From Lasiosphaeris hirsuta (lineage: Eukaryota; Ascomycota; Sordariomycetes; Sordariales; Lasiosphaeriaceae), in assembly GCA_030549175.1 (NCBI GenBank), contig JAUKUA010000006.1, positions 1,612,001 to 1,676,000 on the forward strand: 64,000 nt of DNA, written 5' to 3'. Under the pieces are notes generated by a model, which made no database searches, was not told where the DNA came from, and saw only the letters and a program-made list of their open reading frames with translations. The translations under genes and the position numbers were made by a program. The number at the start of each line of letters is the position of its first letter. The first letter of the stretch is position 1. Positions 1-12,584 of this stretch are shown piece by piece.

Positions 1-3000
1 AAAGTACGCCAATCGCATCGCCAGCCCGATCCCAGCTAGCAGCATTGACTGGACCGGTACGGGCAGGGTCGACTGCGCTGGACTGAGGTTGAGACAGCAC
101 TCACGCCACAAGATGGCATGGTCCCAGATGCCAAACGTCGCGCCCCGTCGATACTTGAGGAATATACCAAAAAGACTACTGATGCCGTGGTGAGTGCTCT
201 GAAAGACCTTTGGGCATTCTGTTGGCGTTTGCACCGAGAAGATGAAAAAGTAAGAACTGTAGATGCTCAGCGCGCTGTGGAAATCCGACATGCTCGGCTT
301 CTCAATGTCAAAATGCTCGCCAGGGTCAGCAATGTTGGTGTCGTTGTAGTCGGTCAACCACGCTTCGACCCACGCCGCGGCAACCGCTTTTGAGTTCCAC
401 GTTTTGTTGTAGTCTTTGTGCTCGAAGTACTCAAAGATGGCCAAGAGAACGTCGGTGTACCCGAGCATATCCCTCCTCGAGATGGAGCGAGACCGGGCGC
501 CCTTGACGAAAAGGTTGAGAAGCGGTACAAAAGCACCCACAATGTCGCGGTCTGTCTTGGTGTCGGCAATCTTCTCGTCAACTACCGACTCGAGCAGGTT
601 TTCGGTCAGGCCGTGATTCGGTGTCCGGCCATCCAAACCCCAAAGCGGCAGCAGCTTAATTGACCGAACGTTTCTCTCAACCTGGAAGCGGGGGATTCCG
701 TATTCATTGGCGCATTCGGCAAGGACGTGATTGCGGATTGTGCTATGGCCATCAACGAGGTCCCTCCGGCAGTTGGACACCCCGCCAGGTGAGTCTGGCC
801 AACATCCAGTGTCATTGAAAATGACCGAAATCCGCTCCTTTGTGTCGTGAAAGCACCCTTGTGGCCACATGGTCATGTGATTGGCGTCCTTTCCCAAGCC
901 CATGGCGTAGAGATCCGTTGTTTTGATCGGCAACATGCAAACCTCAGAAACCTCCTTGTCAATGTCAATGGCGGCAGCAATCTGTTCGATTTGCGCGTCG
1001 AGAATGTTCTTGGCCTTGATAAGCTGGCCGGTGTTGCGGGCCCTCCAGTAGTCTCTCAGAAGCGGCTCCCCTCGAAGGATATGCTCGTCCACCCAACAGG
1101 CTGATATGGCGTCAAGATTGCCGCTCTGTCGCCAGTGACTCCAAAGCTCGGTCCGCAGCCACCAAGTCGGGATGCGGCGATGGACAGTCTTTTTGCGCCA
1201 GTAGTTCCAGACCCTGGGATCCAAAATAGATTGCAAAGATGCTCCATTATTCTCCGCCATTTCGGTAATGAGTTGGATTTGATCACGCCCATGGTGGATC
1301 AAGAGATCGTCAGCCTCAAAGGAAATATCAGACGGCCGCTGCAGAAGAAGCTCCTCGTGATCGAAAAGGCGCGGTGGCCAGGCGACCACAGCCGTCGCGG
1401 GACCCTCGCGGAGAACAGTCCTTCTCATTGGATCTCGGCGATGCTGGTAGTCGAACGTTGTGATGAAGCATTGGCCATTGGTCTTCCTCACTACACGACA
1501 AACTCGATCTGAAGGCACCCAGTCGAGCTTCCCCAGCAAATCACCCCTTGCCGGCGCTCCCCAGTACACAGTGAGAGAGCCCGCCAAGGGAGACTTTGTG
1601 AGCTTAAAGTCTGCCTTCAAAACCTCGTGGTACCCTTTAGGGCCGCCTTTGTAGTGGTATCGGAATGAGTACTCCGAGGTCCCAACGATGATCGCACCCC
1701 ACGTAACGCGCCCCTCTCTGTCGTAGTAACAGGTTTTCTGGAGTGTACCGTTGGAAACAGCCTTACAGATGGGATATCTGAGTTTTGGATCCTCTCCGTA
1801 TGTGTAATTACTCTTGAACTCTGCCTCTTTAGATCTCTCACAACGAGCGGTAAGGCGGATATGCTCATCATAAAGGGCTGTGAAAACGGCGTCTGTATTT
1901 GCCGGGATTTCCGAAACTTTCCCGGAAAAGACAGCCACTTGCAGAAAGCCTTGCTCACTTTTCGTGATAAATCCGGTAACTGCTCTGCGTCGTAGCTCTA
2001 CGACGATGCGGCTCTTGTGAAGTATTCGAGTGGCGCCGTCTCTTGCCAGTCTTGAAATGTTGACTAACGCATTGTGATGGTAAATCAGAATCATATAAAC
2101 CCACAGGTTTGCAATATGCCAAGAAGCCCTCCAAACAAGGAGAATAATCCGAAGAGCGGCAATTCGGATGCTGGGGTAGTGGCGGAAAGAATGAAACAGC
2201 TCGCGCTCGACATTAGATCCTGCGCCTGAGATAATTCCCACCCACTTAGTAAACCGAGTAGGGATTTGAATCAGAGTGTTGAGAACACACTGCAACAGCC
2301 CGAATTTCGACTTGGCAATGTTCAGATACCCAAATGTGGGTGGTGACTCCGGATGTGCAAAGCTGACAGTCTCGTTTTCGGCTTTGAGTCGTTCGACGAC
2401 CCTAGAATAGACCGCAAGACACAACTGAACGTGGAAGTTGCTTGTATCCGCATCCACATCTGTATATGCCCCCCAATCGATGTATTCTCCAGATGCTGGC
2501 AGGGGCTCCTGAATAACCCGGCGAACGATGGTGTCACGGACGGCGAGAGGAAGCTGGTTCCATTTGACATCAACGTTAAAACCGAGACATAGGTTGTGTA
2601 AAAGCATGCCGTTCATTTGGGATTTGATAGAGCATAGCCTCGTTCTGTCTTCCATGGCAATCTGAAACTTGATCGTTTGTGATAATCCATCTGCTGGGCG
2701 TAACAAATGCTCAGCGTGTACTGCCTTGTCAGCGCTGAATCCCATAATTGCTCGTGAGATGTGATGCAAGATCAACTCTGTGGTACTATACGATTGTTAG
2801 ATTGCCAACAATTAGTCCTCTGGGTCATCAAAACATACATTTCTGCACAGGCTCGTTCCCACGACGTCAAATTGAGCTCCTTGGACCCAAAAATGCCGAT
2901 GCTTAGTTCCAAGACATCTCCCTGGAGCCTGCTGAATGAGATCATGTCTCCCAGACCTAGACCCGCAAAGGTTGAGCGCGGGCAAAGAATGACTCGGATT

Positions 3001-6000
3001 TGGTTGCTGCTCCACATACCCGACGCCGTTTGCCGGAGCTCAGCTGCCCACGGAACGTCGGAATCCTGGTGCGACGGCTGTTCTGTGCTCAAACGCAGGA
3101 GTTTTGACACTTCTCGCGAGAGTGGCGTCTCCTGGCTCACCGACAGAGAAACGCCGGGGAGATCGATCTGTGTCGCAACCGAGGCTGCCTCAGAACCCAT
3201 TGGCGTTTGGCCCAACCTGGGCTGTTGCCAGACTGTGGCTACCAGCTGTTCTTGCCGAGGCCTTTTTCCCACACTGGCGCTGCTGGGGTCTTTCCATGCC
3301 CAGATCGAGGTTAGGATTGCCGCCATTATGGCAGCGAAGTTCAAGGCTATTACGTCTGTGAAGAGAAATGGGTCATCCTCCGCGACAACATGCATGACGC
3401 AGCCTGTGATAAACCCGGTGGCCGCAGACATAATGATCGAGATGATATGAGCTCGGATGTTCGTGGTGAAACAACGATTGAACTGAGATCGAGTTAACGA
3501 CATTGACACCATTGCTAGTTGTGAGTAAAAACCTACTTGGAACAAGATGACCGCGGAATACGCCAAAATGTAAGAGTAGTACAATACAACCATTTCCAGA
3601 TCGTCGACCAGGCACCAAACAAATATGGAGCAACAGCCAAAGACAAACACGACTCGGCAGCATAACTTGAGCAATGCAGTCAGGTACGTGTGTCGACGGG
3701 ACCTGCATGGATGTCAGCATATGCATACGTAGTTTACCAGCATGACCAACACTCCTACCCTTCCCAATTCCGAGTCACGGTATTTGCATCATCGAGACAA
3801 GTAAGTTTTTGTCCCGACAGACCGAAGCTTACATGCCAATAGTCCTGCAGGGTGCTGTCCAAAACCATCACAGAGCCGCAAAAATAGAGAATGGCGAAAC
3901 AAATAGCGTATCTGGACGTGAAGTCCGAGAAGATATTTAGGGGAGGAGACCTGATCGACATAGTGATGCTTACCCAACGGTCCATGAGACATATGAGAAA
4001 TAGCCCGACATTTTGCCCAATCTAAGAACCGGGGTTAGCCACGATTGCAGATCAAAGTCTGAAAAGAACAGGAAAAGCGCAAGACCTACATCAAACCTGG
4101 CGTAACGGAAAAGCATGAATATGCTGTGCTCCTTCAGCCCTTGGGCCATCTGCTGTTGTTTCTTCAGTGCTTGGCTTAGCTGAGCGAACCACGATACAGA
4201 AAACGGCTCGCTCGGATGTTCTCCTTGGCTTTCCCTTTGAAGTAGCCATTCGATGCATGGCAGTCCTCTGGCGGTTTGCTGTACGAGAGTGTCCGGGATC
4301 AGAACTGCTCCTCTCACGTAGAGCATCGCCCGCTGGTGGGACGCCACGCTCTCTCGAAAAGCCCGAAGGGCAAGCTTCAGAGTCAGATCAGTGTCAACCA
4401 CGGCAATTGAGGCCTCACTGCCGTTGTCGCTGGAACTCTCCATTCTGGCCCTGGAGGAATACCACTCCAAGATGTCATTTTCGGCAAGCTTAGGGATGTT
4501 GTCGGTCCAGTTCATCCACTGATGGCAAAGTCTACGGTACTGGAGCAAAGCCAGTGGTAAAAACCCATATCCCACGGAGAGATAAATTGCCAGATCGTGG
4601 CCACCTAGGCAGCTGGACACGATGGGTGAAATGAACAAGACAGGCATCGTTCGCCATAACACCGTGCGTCCTGATACGAGTGGACTTCCTGGTTGGTGCA
4701 TGGTTGCCAAAATGCCTGGAACAATCAGTTCTTTGACTTTTCCATGTCTAGATATATATCGACTTACCAAGAATGTTGAGATACATCGATATTAGGACAA
4801 GGTAAGCGAAAAAGGTGAGTGCTGGACCGTGAGACACCTTGATTGAGATGATGGTAGCACCGAAGACCCCCACCAGGAGCGACAGAATGAGTCCTCCAGA
4901 GAGGCGCTGTACATGAAAGTGTACCATGTTACCGTATGCGTACTGATAGCATGTATGAGCTCGCGATTCGGCGGCGTTGTACATTTGCGCAGTGGTGGGA
5001 CACTTGGGAGACTCACATGACAGAGGTAGTAATTACCCACACTGCCCACCCATCCCGTAACGCCAGCAGACAGCAAAAGTGATACGAGCAATGCATAGCA
5101 GGCCGCCATAAGATGATCGTCCCCCATATATGCCGTCATGAACAAACCGCGGCCGACAAAAGTGAGCAAGACAATATCTAGCATAGCTGGAAGGCAGAAA
5201 ATAGAGACAGCGCCAAACTCAGCAACAATCCGGCGCAACCTCGCTAATCTCCAAGGTATAGAGTTTCCGACTTTGTCTGTGTCAGTGTTTGGTGGTTCTG
5301 GCTTGACATAGGCTGTCATAGGGCCCCTTTCCCCATCGTTGTCCGGCGTAGGTGGAGGGTGCTCTCCAAGAAAATTGCGGTGACGGTTGTGGATTATCTT
5401 TCCCAGCGCACGTGGTGTGACGGAAAAGTACAATTCGCATTGCGAGCCCACAACCCACAGCTCTGAGAAAACAGCAGCTTGATCAGATTGGGAGAAGATC
5501 GGGCAGTGATCCGTAGCCTCAAGATATACGTCTTCTAACGCCGATGCGCGAAGCGCACAGAGGAACATGAGGGTGATCAAGTCGGCGTTTATGTCGACAA
5601 AGTCACAGTCGTTACAAGATCCGAGAGGGTCAAAAACATGGAGTAGCGAGCCGGTGATGATATTGAGTACGTTGCTGTTGCCCGAGAATAGACCGTTGTC
5701 GATTAGCTGCTTAACATCGGCGTAGAGTGTGAGTAAGTTGTCGACCGATGGAAGCGTGGTAGCCCCCGAGCGGGTGAAGTCAGCAAGTCGACGCTCGAGG
5801 AGATGCCGCATCCCGAGAGACCCATCGAGAAACTGCCGAGAGTGTGCATCATTCCAGGATTCGACCGAAATCCTGTCGATCAAGACAACTTTGCAATACC
5901 TCTCAATGGCTTCGCTGAACTGGTGCCGAAGCTGGGCGACCTGGAGCTGCTGCAACAGGAACAATGCCTCGGATGGGGTCGCCCTCTCAATGGCAGACTT

Positions 6001-7972
6001 GATGCTCAGCGGGAGGGGAGTGGGAACAGTCGATGTTGATGCACCGGCGCGTTCGAATCGCAATTCCTCTTCGTATCTGCGCAAGCGGGGGCAACCATGG
6101 TGAGCCAGCCATGTATGGAGAACGGTGGCGGCATCGCTGGGGCACCTTCGGGAAATAAAAATGTCAACGCTGGTGCTGTTTTCTTCGGCGTGGGACACCG
6201 AAAGTCCCCAGAACTCTGTAGCCGTGTCTGGGACGGTGAAGGCCGTACCGAGTCCCCGGTAGACAATGACGTTTTGCTCTGAAAGGCCCCGGATGAGGGC
6301 TCTGATCCAGCCGGACTCGTGGGAAACAGGTTGCAACACCATCAGATCCTCAACCAGTTTCGCGCATTCGGTGTCGTCAAGTCGATGCAACATGGATAGG
6401 TCTCTCAAGTGGCACTGTGCCTCCAGAACTGAATCGTACTGTGCTCGAGTGGCTGCAACAGTCAGTGGAACACATCCCAGCAGCGATATTGGTTCGCCGT
6501 CGGCAGAAGACTCCCAAAAGTCGGCACGCGGAGGCGCTAGATGCACGTATTCTGGCGGTGGAACTGCTTTGAGCTCGGCGCCATGCTCAGCAAGGACTGG
6601 AAATGGACTGAGAAGTGACTCGATGTCGGGAAGGATCGACCGGAGCTCGCCGAGATCAAGACGGGCGACTTGCTCTTCGGCCATGTTGGAGATTCCCACA
6701 TGCACCTTCCGTCTCTGCTGAATCCAAATCTTTTGCAACTGATTTCGTGTCAGCACGTTTCATCTGAACCTGCAATCTTTTGTCAAGCACCAGGGCAAAA
6801 CCCACCTCGGTCACCTCAGCCTTCCTCAGGTACACGAACCCGCTCATGCTCAACGGCAGTCGCCCTGTAGTTTCCCCCTTGGCATGATGCTCGAGCACGG
6901 CCCCGAAATGTGTTGCTAGCTTGACAGCCCTGCAAATAACAGCGGCCGATGGTCGCTTATCCCAGCCGTCATGGAAGCCGACAAAAAACTCGGGACGCCG
7001 GGCTCGTTCCCCCGCACATCGCGACATTGCTTCGCGCAGCGGTCTGGAATGGAAGTAATCCCTCCGCTGGCCATCTGGCAGGATGCAGGCATTTTCTATG
7101 ATGATGCCTACCAATAGTCCAAGGTCGACTTGTCGGGCGACGGAGCTATCGTCGTGGTGAAAGTTGAGCAATACAGGGACTCTCTGGCTGTGGAGTTGCC
7201 ACAGCAACTCAATCACGAACTCTGGTAGCTCCTCCCGTCCTCCAAGCTCCGCAGAATCGACAATGCGAATGACAATGGCCAAGACACTTTTGTCTTTGCA
7301 TACAAGATTAGAAAGAAAGTTGGTCCAGATTGGTAATGCCGCTTGGGAAAGCGTGCTAGCTTCAACAACACCGAAAACCGGGTTGTTCGGGTTCAAGTCT
7401 CGTGATCTCAGGAGAGGGGGGTAGCCAGACTCAGTTTCGGCAAATGAAGGCAGAGGCAGTAAGAGCGCAGTTGTTTCCTTGCTTGCCTTCGCCAAACCAG
7501 ACGCACTGCTACCACTGTCCAGGCACGCGAATGACTGGATAGATGACAGCGATTTGAGGTCAATGGGGAATGTTTGCTTCGTCGGTCTTTGTGTAGGTGT
7601 TTCCGTGGACGCTTTGAAGCCATGTGTGGCCCTGCATTTATTTTAGCTGTTCATGCTGAAGCATGAGGCGTTTGGTGAAAGCAAAAAGCGGTCGATATTT
7701 ACTTACCCCTTGCCCCTTTTCCGCCTCCGGCCCCCGACACCAAATACCTCCGAGAATCTGATAGCAAAACAAACGAGCAGCGGAAACGCCAAGCAAAGTA
7801 GAGCCAAAATCAAGGTAAAATATTGCAACGGTGTTTTAAGTCTTTGTCCTGGAGCCAGCAACTTGTTGCAGTAAACCAACCTCATTGCCGATGCTGTGTT
7901 GGTGGAATTAGCGGCATTGCAAGCGATGATCACAGGATCGCCCGACGTGGGGGGCTGAAAAAAGGACGCCAT
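1..7972 (-). CDS. gtb3: Gtb3-like galactosaminogalactan synthase: multi-pass membrane protein with PelF-type glycosyltransferase (3' end outside window)
   Basis: Predicted polymerase of galactosaminogalactan. I read eight exons on the minus strand: 7972-7707, 7631-6806, 6738-5017, 4942-4768, 4715-4090, 4021-3759, 3702-2839 and 2785 to beyond position 1. All introns are 52-76 bp GT..AG and every phase closes, giving about 2509 residues before the window ends. Residues about 50-71 are a first membrane helix. A soluble, barrel-like region and a poorly recognised region follow. About eleven hydrophobic segments then lie within 5250-3300. The last exon resembles the N-terminal half of PelF-type (DUF3492/GT4) transferases, with S-T-H-H-G-I-S-S-L-F-G, W-D-H-A-I-L-W-R-E and P-V-Q-S-M-L-L-A-G-I-G. 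The nucleotide-binding half of the GT-B fold must lie left of the window. The neighbours uge3, sph3, ega3 and agd3 support the name. Whether 3832-3759 is exon or intron is the least certain junction; it is read as exon here. Confidence 0.88.
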
Positions 7973-10224
7973 CGCCCGCGAAGCAACATCTGTGACACCA
8001 AATCCTAGCCGATACCCTTAATGGAACAAACTTGGATATCTGCCTTGATGCGCAATCACTAAAAAAGCTTATGATGATCAAGAAAAGATTAACCCGCCGG
8101 TTCATCAAACACTGACCTCTTCAGATGGATGATGTTGAAGCAGACGGGAAGAAACAAATTGAAACATCCATTTAGGATTCCATAAAGGGACAGAAGGTAG
8201 CAGCCACGACCGGAGCCGTATTTTCACTCTACATCGCCCACGATGGATGGCCAACTACGCAACTCGGAGAGCCCAGCTAAACGTCGACCAGCGATGAGCG
8301 CCTCCACCTAATGCGGTCTCAGTCTTGCAAGATGGATACGAAATGGAAATAGACTCTGGGCGTGAGGAGCAACCCATCAAGTGGCCCGGTGGAGGCAGCC
8401 ATCATACTACCAATACGGAATGATGGCACGAGACCCGCCCAAGTCTTCGTGGTGAGTAATAATTAGCACACGCCATCAGCAAACTTTTTATGGATTGGAT
8501 GGCTGGCCATGACCCCAAAGGGCGGGATCTGCATGTTTCCATATTCGAGAAGCCCACGGGTCTCATATTTTTGCTATTCCCGTGCCTTGCATTGCGGATT
8601 CGCCATCGTGTGTACACAACACGACTTTTGTCGTGCAATCAGCATTTTCGGATCTTGGTGTTACAAAGCCGAAAGACTGATGATAATGGTCGCCGGATTT
8701 AGACTCACGTGGGTGTCTCAGTTGAGAAAAGTATGAGCTGCATGGGGTTGTGCAACGCCGAATACGGGATTCGGTTCCGACGGGCCCCGAATGTTGTGCT
8801 GTTGGCGTGTTTTGGCGATCTTCTCAAAAGCGTTTGGGAGGTTGTACTCGAGCATATTAGCATGGAATCGCTGTCAGTTGTCTGGCTTTGCATTCCCGTT
8901 TTGGCTGCTGTCATACTTGACTACTGACGTTTCGCCAAGACTCCAAGTTGTAAACGAACGGCCAAGAAGAAAAGGGGTCAAAGGGGCAAGTAAAGTGGGG
9001 CACACTGGCACCGACCGGATTCAATTACACCGTGCCCGACTTCTCAGTGCCACCGCAGAACTGTGCCTGTGGTTCGGAACAAGGTGATTGTGATACCGCC
9101 GTGAATGGGTGCGGGTTTTGATCAAAGACGGGAACGGTTGTGCTTCGAAAGCGCAGTTGCACAGCAGCGGCGCGTGTGTGGGTGCCATGTTTCCCCGATG
9201 AAGAGACGCGCTTTTCGTGTTTGCGGCTCTTCCTAGCCTCATGCCGGAGACATTGATGTTGATGCACATGTGCATTCGAGACTGCTATGCGCCGGACCTT
9301 CTTCGGCTTCCACTTATCTGTATCACGAGAGATTCTTGGCGTTTACGGCGGCCTCACCGGATGTTTTGCGATCGGTTGGATCTCGTCTCCCATCTGCCAA
9401 TACGTCGTGATCCCATTCCAATCTGAGGCATGCGCTCCCACATCCTTCTCTGCAGGTCCGCCCAGGAACAGGCCCGCCCGCCCGTCCGCGATGCGTGGCG
9501 TCTAGGCTGTAGGAGGAAGTTCGCGTCGAATCCAAGGTCCCGGCAGTTACAAGCACTTGCCGGCAAGTCGTCATCAGCTAAGGATATTATTAGGTTAGCT
9601 CCATGATCGGGTAGGATGCTTTGGTGGTGCTTTACTCGTAAAGCAAGATATCTTGTTAACGATCGGCACGAAAAGTCATCACCGACTCGGAAGCGGCTCG
9701 GAGTATGCGGAAGTATCCGCAATATGGAACCTATCACCCCCCATCCCCGGGTGGGCTAGAATAACTCCGGCTCGTATGGGCGATGGGACCGTGGCGCAAA
9801 GGGTTATCGCGCTATAGGGGTCAGATGAGGAGGTGATACCGTTGGCCGACTCCCCAAAGTTGGACACGAAATAATTGAACCTAAAATCTCGTCATTCAAA
9901 AAGCTGATGTGCGTGCGATCTGAGGCAGCTGTCAAGAAACCTCGAGTGGACTTGGCGGGAGGCTTGACATCGTGTCGGTCCGTCTTTACGGGGATGAGAG
10001 AGTTGGCAGCGCCCAAGATGCCCCAGCATTTCATTCTCATTCCTGCCATCATCTAATGCTGACCCACGTTCCTCCGCCTTTCCGGCATGGACCTGGTAGC
10101 AAGTCCTAGTCTGTGGTGACAGTTAGGACAACCAACTCCTTCTCCAAAGATAGAAAGAGTATTGACAGGTCAACGTTAGGAAGATAATGACCACTGCTTT
10201 TAATCAACGGTTGTCCGTTCAGAG
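7973..10224. promoter_or_regulatory. Divergent intergenic region between gtb3 and uge3
   Basis: About 2.25 kb without a supportable gene separates the start codons of gtb3 (minus) and uge3 (plus), so it must hold both promoters. Open frames here are short and lack family resemblance. I could not identify a convincing binding site by eye. In A. fumigatus GAG genes depend on the regulators StuA and MedA; that is family knowledge, not something seen here. Confidence 0.6.
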
Positions 10225-11785
10225 ATGAGTTTCGGGCCTGTCTCTTCACGGGCTTATGCACCTCCGCTCGTTCAAATGGATACTCAAGCAGTCGAGAGTC
10301 TTCGAGACCTTGAGCGGCCGGCCAATTCCGAGACAATGGAAGCCTGCGCCGAGTTGTCAGAGTCGTCATACTCTCCTAACTCGTTTCCAAGCACATCGCC
10401 CCCGACGACTCCGGAGCTCTCCGACGACGGGTTCGAAATTGAGAGATTGCCATCCCCAGTAGACGGCGGCGAGGGCCGTCGGCCTGTTGATGACTCTCAG
10501 ATTGAGATGTCGCAGCAATTTCCTGGGGCATCTCCAAGTTTCATCTTGGTCATTGGCGGCCTTGGGTACATTGGATCTCACACAGTACTGGAACTGTTGA
10601 GAGAAGGGCACAATGGTAGCGGCCAGCATCCCCCAAACAGGGCTCGGAGGAATGCAGAGCTGACACCCGGTAGTGATCATCGTTGACAACCTGAGCAACT
10701 GCTACGAGAGCGTGCTCCACAGCATCAAGGTGCTCATCACCAGCCACTGCAAGGCGAAGGGACGAAGCATTCCCCTGATACACTTCCATCGCCTTGACTA
10801 CCGCCGCCGCACCATGTCGCTGCTGCTGGAAAGCTACAGCGACCTCGTCATGACGATCGACTCGGCCGGGAAGCAGAAGATGACATATCAGTCGCGCATT
10901 TCCGGCGTGATCCATTTCGCCGCGTACAAGTCAGTCGTCGAATCGCTCAAGCGGCCGCTCCAGTACTACCAAAACAATGTGTGCGGCCTCGTGTGTCTGA
11001 TGCAGCAGCTGGACAAGTACAACATCCACAACTTCATCTTCAGCAGCTCGGCCACCGTGTACGGCGCCAGATGCAACGCGGGGCTGCCGCTGCGCGAAGA
11101 GGACCTGGTGCACCACCCGGAGGAGGGCGTCGACGCGGCGGGGAACCGCGTGGCCCTCGAGCCCTCGGCCGCCGGCCTGTCGTGCCCGTACGCGCGCACC
11201 AAGTACTTTGCCGAGGCGATCCTCGCCGACGCCGCGGCCGCCCACCCCGCATGGCGCATCGTCGCCCTCCGCTACTTCAACCCCGTCGGCTGCGACCCGT
11301 CGGGCCTACTGGGCGAGAACCCGCGCGGCGAGGCAACCAACCTGTACCCGGTGCTCACGCAGGTGCTGACGGGCGCGCGCCCCAGTCTCGACGTCTTTGG
11401 CTCCAACTGGGCGACGCGCGATGGCACGGCCGTTCGCGACTTCATCCACGTGCTCGACGTGGCGCGCGGCCACATCTCAGCACTAGCGTGGGACAGGGAT
11501 GGGTGTGGTGGGTTTCGCGCGTTCAATTTGGGCAGCGGGAGCGGGACCACGGTGCTCGAGGCCGTTCGCAGCTTGGAGGCAACTGCGGATCGCATCATTC
11601 CGCTGAATTGGGCGGGGAGGCGGCCTGGCGACGTTGGGGTCTGCGTGGCGTCAACCGAGCGCGCGAGGAAGGAACTTGGGTGGTCGCCGCGGGAGAGCAT
11701 TGTGCAGTGCGCGGCGGATTTGTGGAATTTTGTGCAGAGGTCGGTGAGGAAGCCGTGTTCCGAGGGGGAGGAGCAAGTTCTGTAA
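10225..11785 (+). CDS. uge3: UDP-glucose/UDP-GlcNAc 4-epimerase (Uge3-like)
   Basis: Interconverts UDP-Glc with UDP-Gal and probably UDP-GlcNAc with UDP-GalNAc, supplying both GAG sugars in the cytosol. Exons are 10225-10615 and 10674-11785. The 58-bp intron has a GCTGACA branch, and the two exons join as G-H-N-V-I-I-V-D-N-L-S-N. The product is 500 aa. It starts with a Ser/Pro-rich tail of about 105 residues, then G-G-L-G-Y-I-G-S-H-T (NAD-binding GxxGxxG), F-S-S-S-A-T-V-Y-G and Y-A-R-T-K (catalytic YxxxK), N-P-V-G and R-D-F-I-H-V-L-D. The position matching human GALE Cys307 / E. coli Tyr299 is Cys (G-D-V-G-V-C-V, about residue 454), the small residue that permits N-acetylated substrates. The long N-terminal extension is unusual against ordinary GalE proteins of about 340-370 aa. 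Placement beside gtb3 favours the GAG-dedicated epimerase over the housekeeping GAL10/GALE enzyme. Confidence 0.93.
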
Positions 11786-12584
11786 TTCTCTTTGGCGGCA
11801 ATTGGATGTGAGCGTCACCGCGGGGGCATTGAACTTGTGGACGCGAAGCAAGGGCAAGTTAACCCAAATTACTGCAGGTGCTACTAGCATGGAGGAAGAC
11901 CACCCACCAACAACACCTCAAATATGGACCAGGAAAGAGGGCTACAGTGCGGGTCGCTAGTAGAATGCTCATCTATCTCTATGGCAGCTGCAACATGGAC
12001 AAATTTGCTGTCCAACTCTTGGACCCCCTCAGACTTGCCTCTTCTGCGTGTGCGAGAGGTTCTGTCCATCCGATACCTCAAGCTTTACAAAATGGAGAGA
12101 CAAAGTTGCAATCTTGAGTCTGCTTTTATTCGCACGATACATTTTCCCACAGCGGCTGCCAAGTGTGATGAGTCGCCAATGAAGACGCTCAACCATCTCT
12201 CAAGCTTGGTGTTTTGCTCGAGAACCCTAGTTCTAACCCTTGAAGCCCTCTTTGTTCTTGAACAATCCGTCCAGCGTAAATCCTTCGACGGTATCACCAA
12301 CGAATAATTCCCAACCACTATTAAATTGAGAGAAGCAGCCCTGCCAAACGGGCATGGGACTTTCCACAGCACGACAATTCTAAAGTTTTTTACATGGAAA
12401 ACTAAGAAATGGGTATAAGGGAGGTATTCAGTCTATTGATCAACTATTGCCTATGCGTGTGGCTCATGTCTATGAATGTGTCTACTAATTATGATGCTGC
12501 TGATGTCCTATAGTTTGACTCGCGTTGGCTCTTTTCACCGGCATGTCTCTCTGTCTCCTCGAGGTATGGGGACCAATCTGCCGA
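11786..12584. other. Intergenic, no gene seen
   Basis: Region downstream of uge3 and of the BAHD relic, so it should hold the two convergent terminators. The open frames here show no family resemblance and no repeat was noticed. Confidence 0.5.

Noticed and set aside
3832..3974. GTAAGC donors at 3973 and 3831 suggesting further introns in gtb3
   Set aside because: No acceptor restored a coherent frame, whereas reading through joins two membrane segments and keeps phase to the next, well-supported intron.
7408..7623. A 71-codon minus-strand frame starting just inside gtb3 exon 2
   Set aside because: Splicing of the 75-bp intron places exon 2 in another frame that is open for 275 codons and continues the protein.
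10981..11811. Long second frames and antisense frames across uge3 exon 2, rich in Arg, Gly, Ala and Pro
   Set aside because: They are shadows of the GC-rich epimerase coding sequence; the real frame carries all catalytic motifs.
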